Origin: Sphingopyxis soli
GTDB lineage: Bacteria > Pseudomonadota > Alphaproteobacteria > Sphingomonadales > Sphingomonadaceae
Assembly (NCBI RefSeq): GCF_018682675.1
Contig: NZ_JAFMTR010000002.1
Span: 1 to 32,245, forward strand
Length of the DNA stretch: 32,245 nt
Reading direction: 5' to 3'
Positions 32,202-32,245 of this stretch are shown piece by piece; within the stretch, counting starts at the first letter, position 1, and every line of letters begins with the position of its first letter. The notes beneath the pieces were generated by a model that saw only the letters and a list, made by a program, of their open reading frames with translations, was not told the DNA's origin and did not search any database. The translations under genes were made by a program, and so were the position numbers.

Positions 32202-32230
32202 CGTCATTCCGGACTCGATCCGGAATCCAT
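32202..32230 (+). repeat. REP-like 29-nt hairpin repeat, copy 2
   Basis: The unit is CGTCAT, arm TCCGGA, loop CTCGA, arm TCCGGA, then ATCCAT. It is the same length and frame as copy 1 at 32-60 but in the opposite orientation and with a different stem that still pairs fully. It lies 116 bp after purC. Confidence 0.7.
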
Positions 32231-32245
32231 TTTTCCAGCGCTGCG

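Overview
The window looks like chromosomal DNA of an alphaproteobacterium of the order Sphingomonadales (Sphingopyxis, Sphingomonas or Novosphingobium-like). This is inferred from the high GC content and from several familiar proteins. They include a close match to the Atm1-type exporter known from Novosphingobium, a PEPxxWAM-type sorting tail, a ubiquinone COQ7 hydroxylase, a compact PurC, and small repeats typical of sphingomonads. I see no tRNA, rRNA, CRISPR array, prophage or insertion sequence. The coding density is high and most genes are core functions.

Layout. 1-322 is non-coding and repeat-rich, followed by an Atm1-type ABC exporter (+). 2227-7136 is a minus-strand block of a PilZ-domain protein, a secreted M28 peptidase, three secreted glycine-zipper or Tyr/Gly-rich proteins (two of them tandem paralogues) and the free methionine-R-sulfoxide reductase MsrC. 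MsrC lies 8 bp downstream of a prolyl oligopeptidase (to 9304). A PEP-CTERM surface protein (+, 9622-10278) converges on the ribosomal alpha operon, which reads rpsM-rpsK-rpoA-rplQ on the minus strand (12916-10390) and ends in a clear terminator. Upstream is a second minus-strand cluster of a small membrane protein, pmbA/tldE and an inositol-monophosphatase-family enzyme (15710-13113). An S9C peptidase and a SulP permease without a STAS domain run on the plus strand (16013-19280).

The longest gene train runs leftward from 27278 to 19285: proA, a ParD/ParE-type toxin-antitoxin pair, nadD, rsfS, rlmH, envC, ctpA, dsbB, coq7 and a secreted hypothetical protein. Many junctions are 4-bp start/stop overlaps (GTGA, ATGA, TTGA), so translational coupling is likely. 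The toxin-antitoxin pair sits between proA and nadD, with the nadD start codon overlapping the toxin stop codon. A 113-bp element with 26-bp perfect inverted arms separates rsfS from rlmH. The right part holds a DUF3667 zinc-ribbon membrane protein and a Tat-exported PhoD-type phosphatase (+). A minus-strand enoyl-CoA hydratase carries a palindrome resembling the LiuR operator upstream. purC (+) is the last gene.

The most unusual points are four. First, the toxin-antitoxin module is wired into the NAD/ribosome-maturation gene train. Second, two 29-nt REP-like hairpins near the two window ends share frame sequences but have different, compensating stems. Third, two larger inverted-repeat elements are present. 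Fourth, several regulatory palindromes are undescribed, including a cluster of five TGTTA sites and the operator-like sites at 25980 and 31168. I did not find a convincing entirely new multi-gene system. Functional names come from motif recognition only; no database search was possible.
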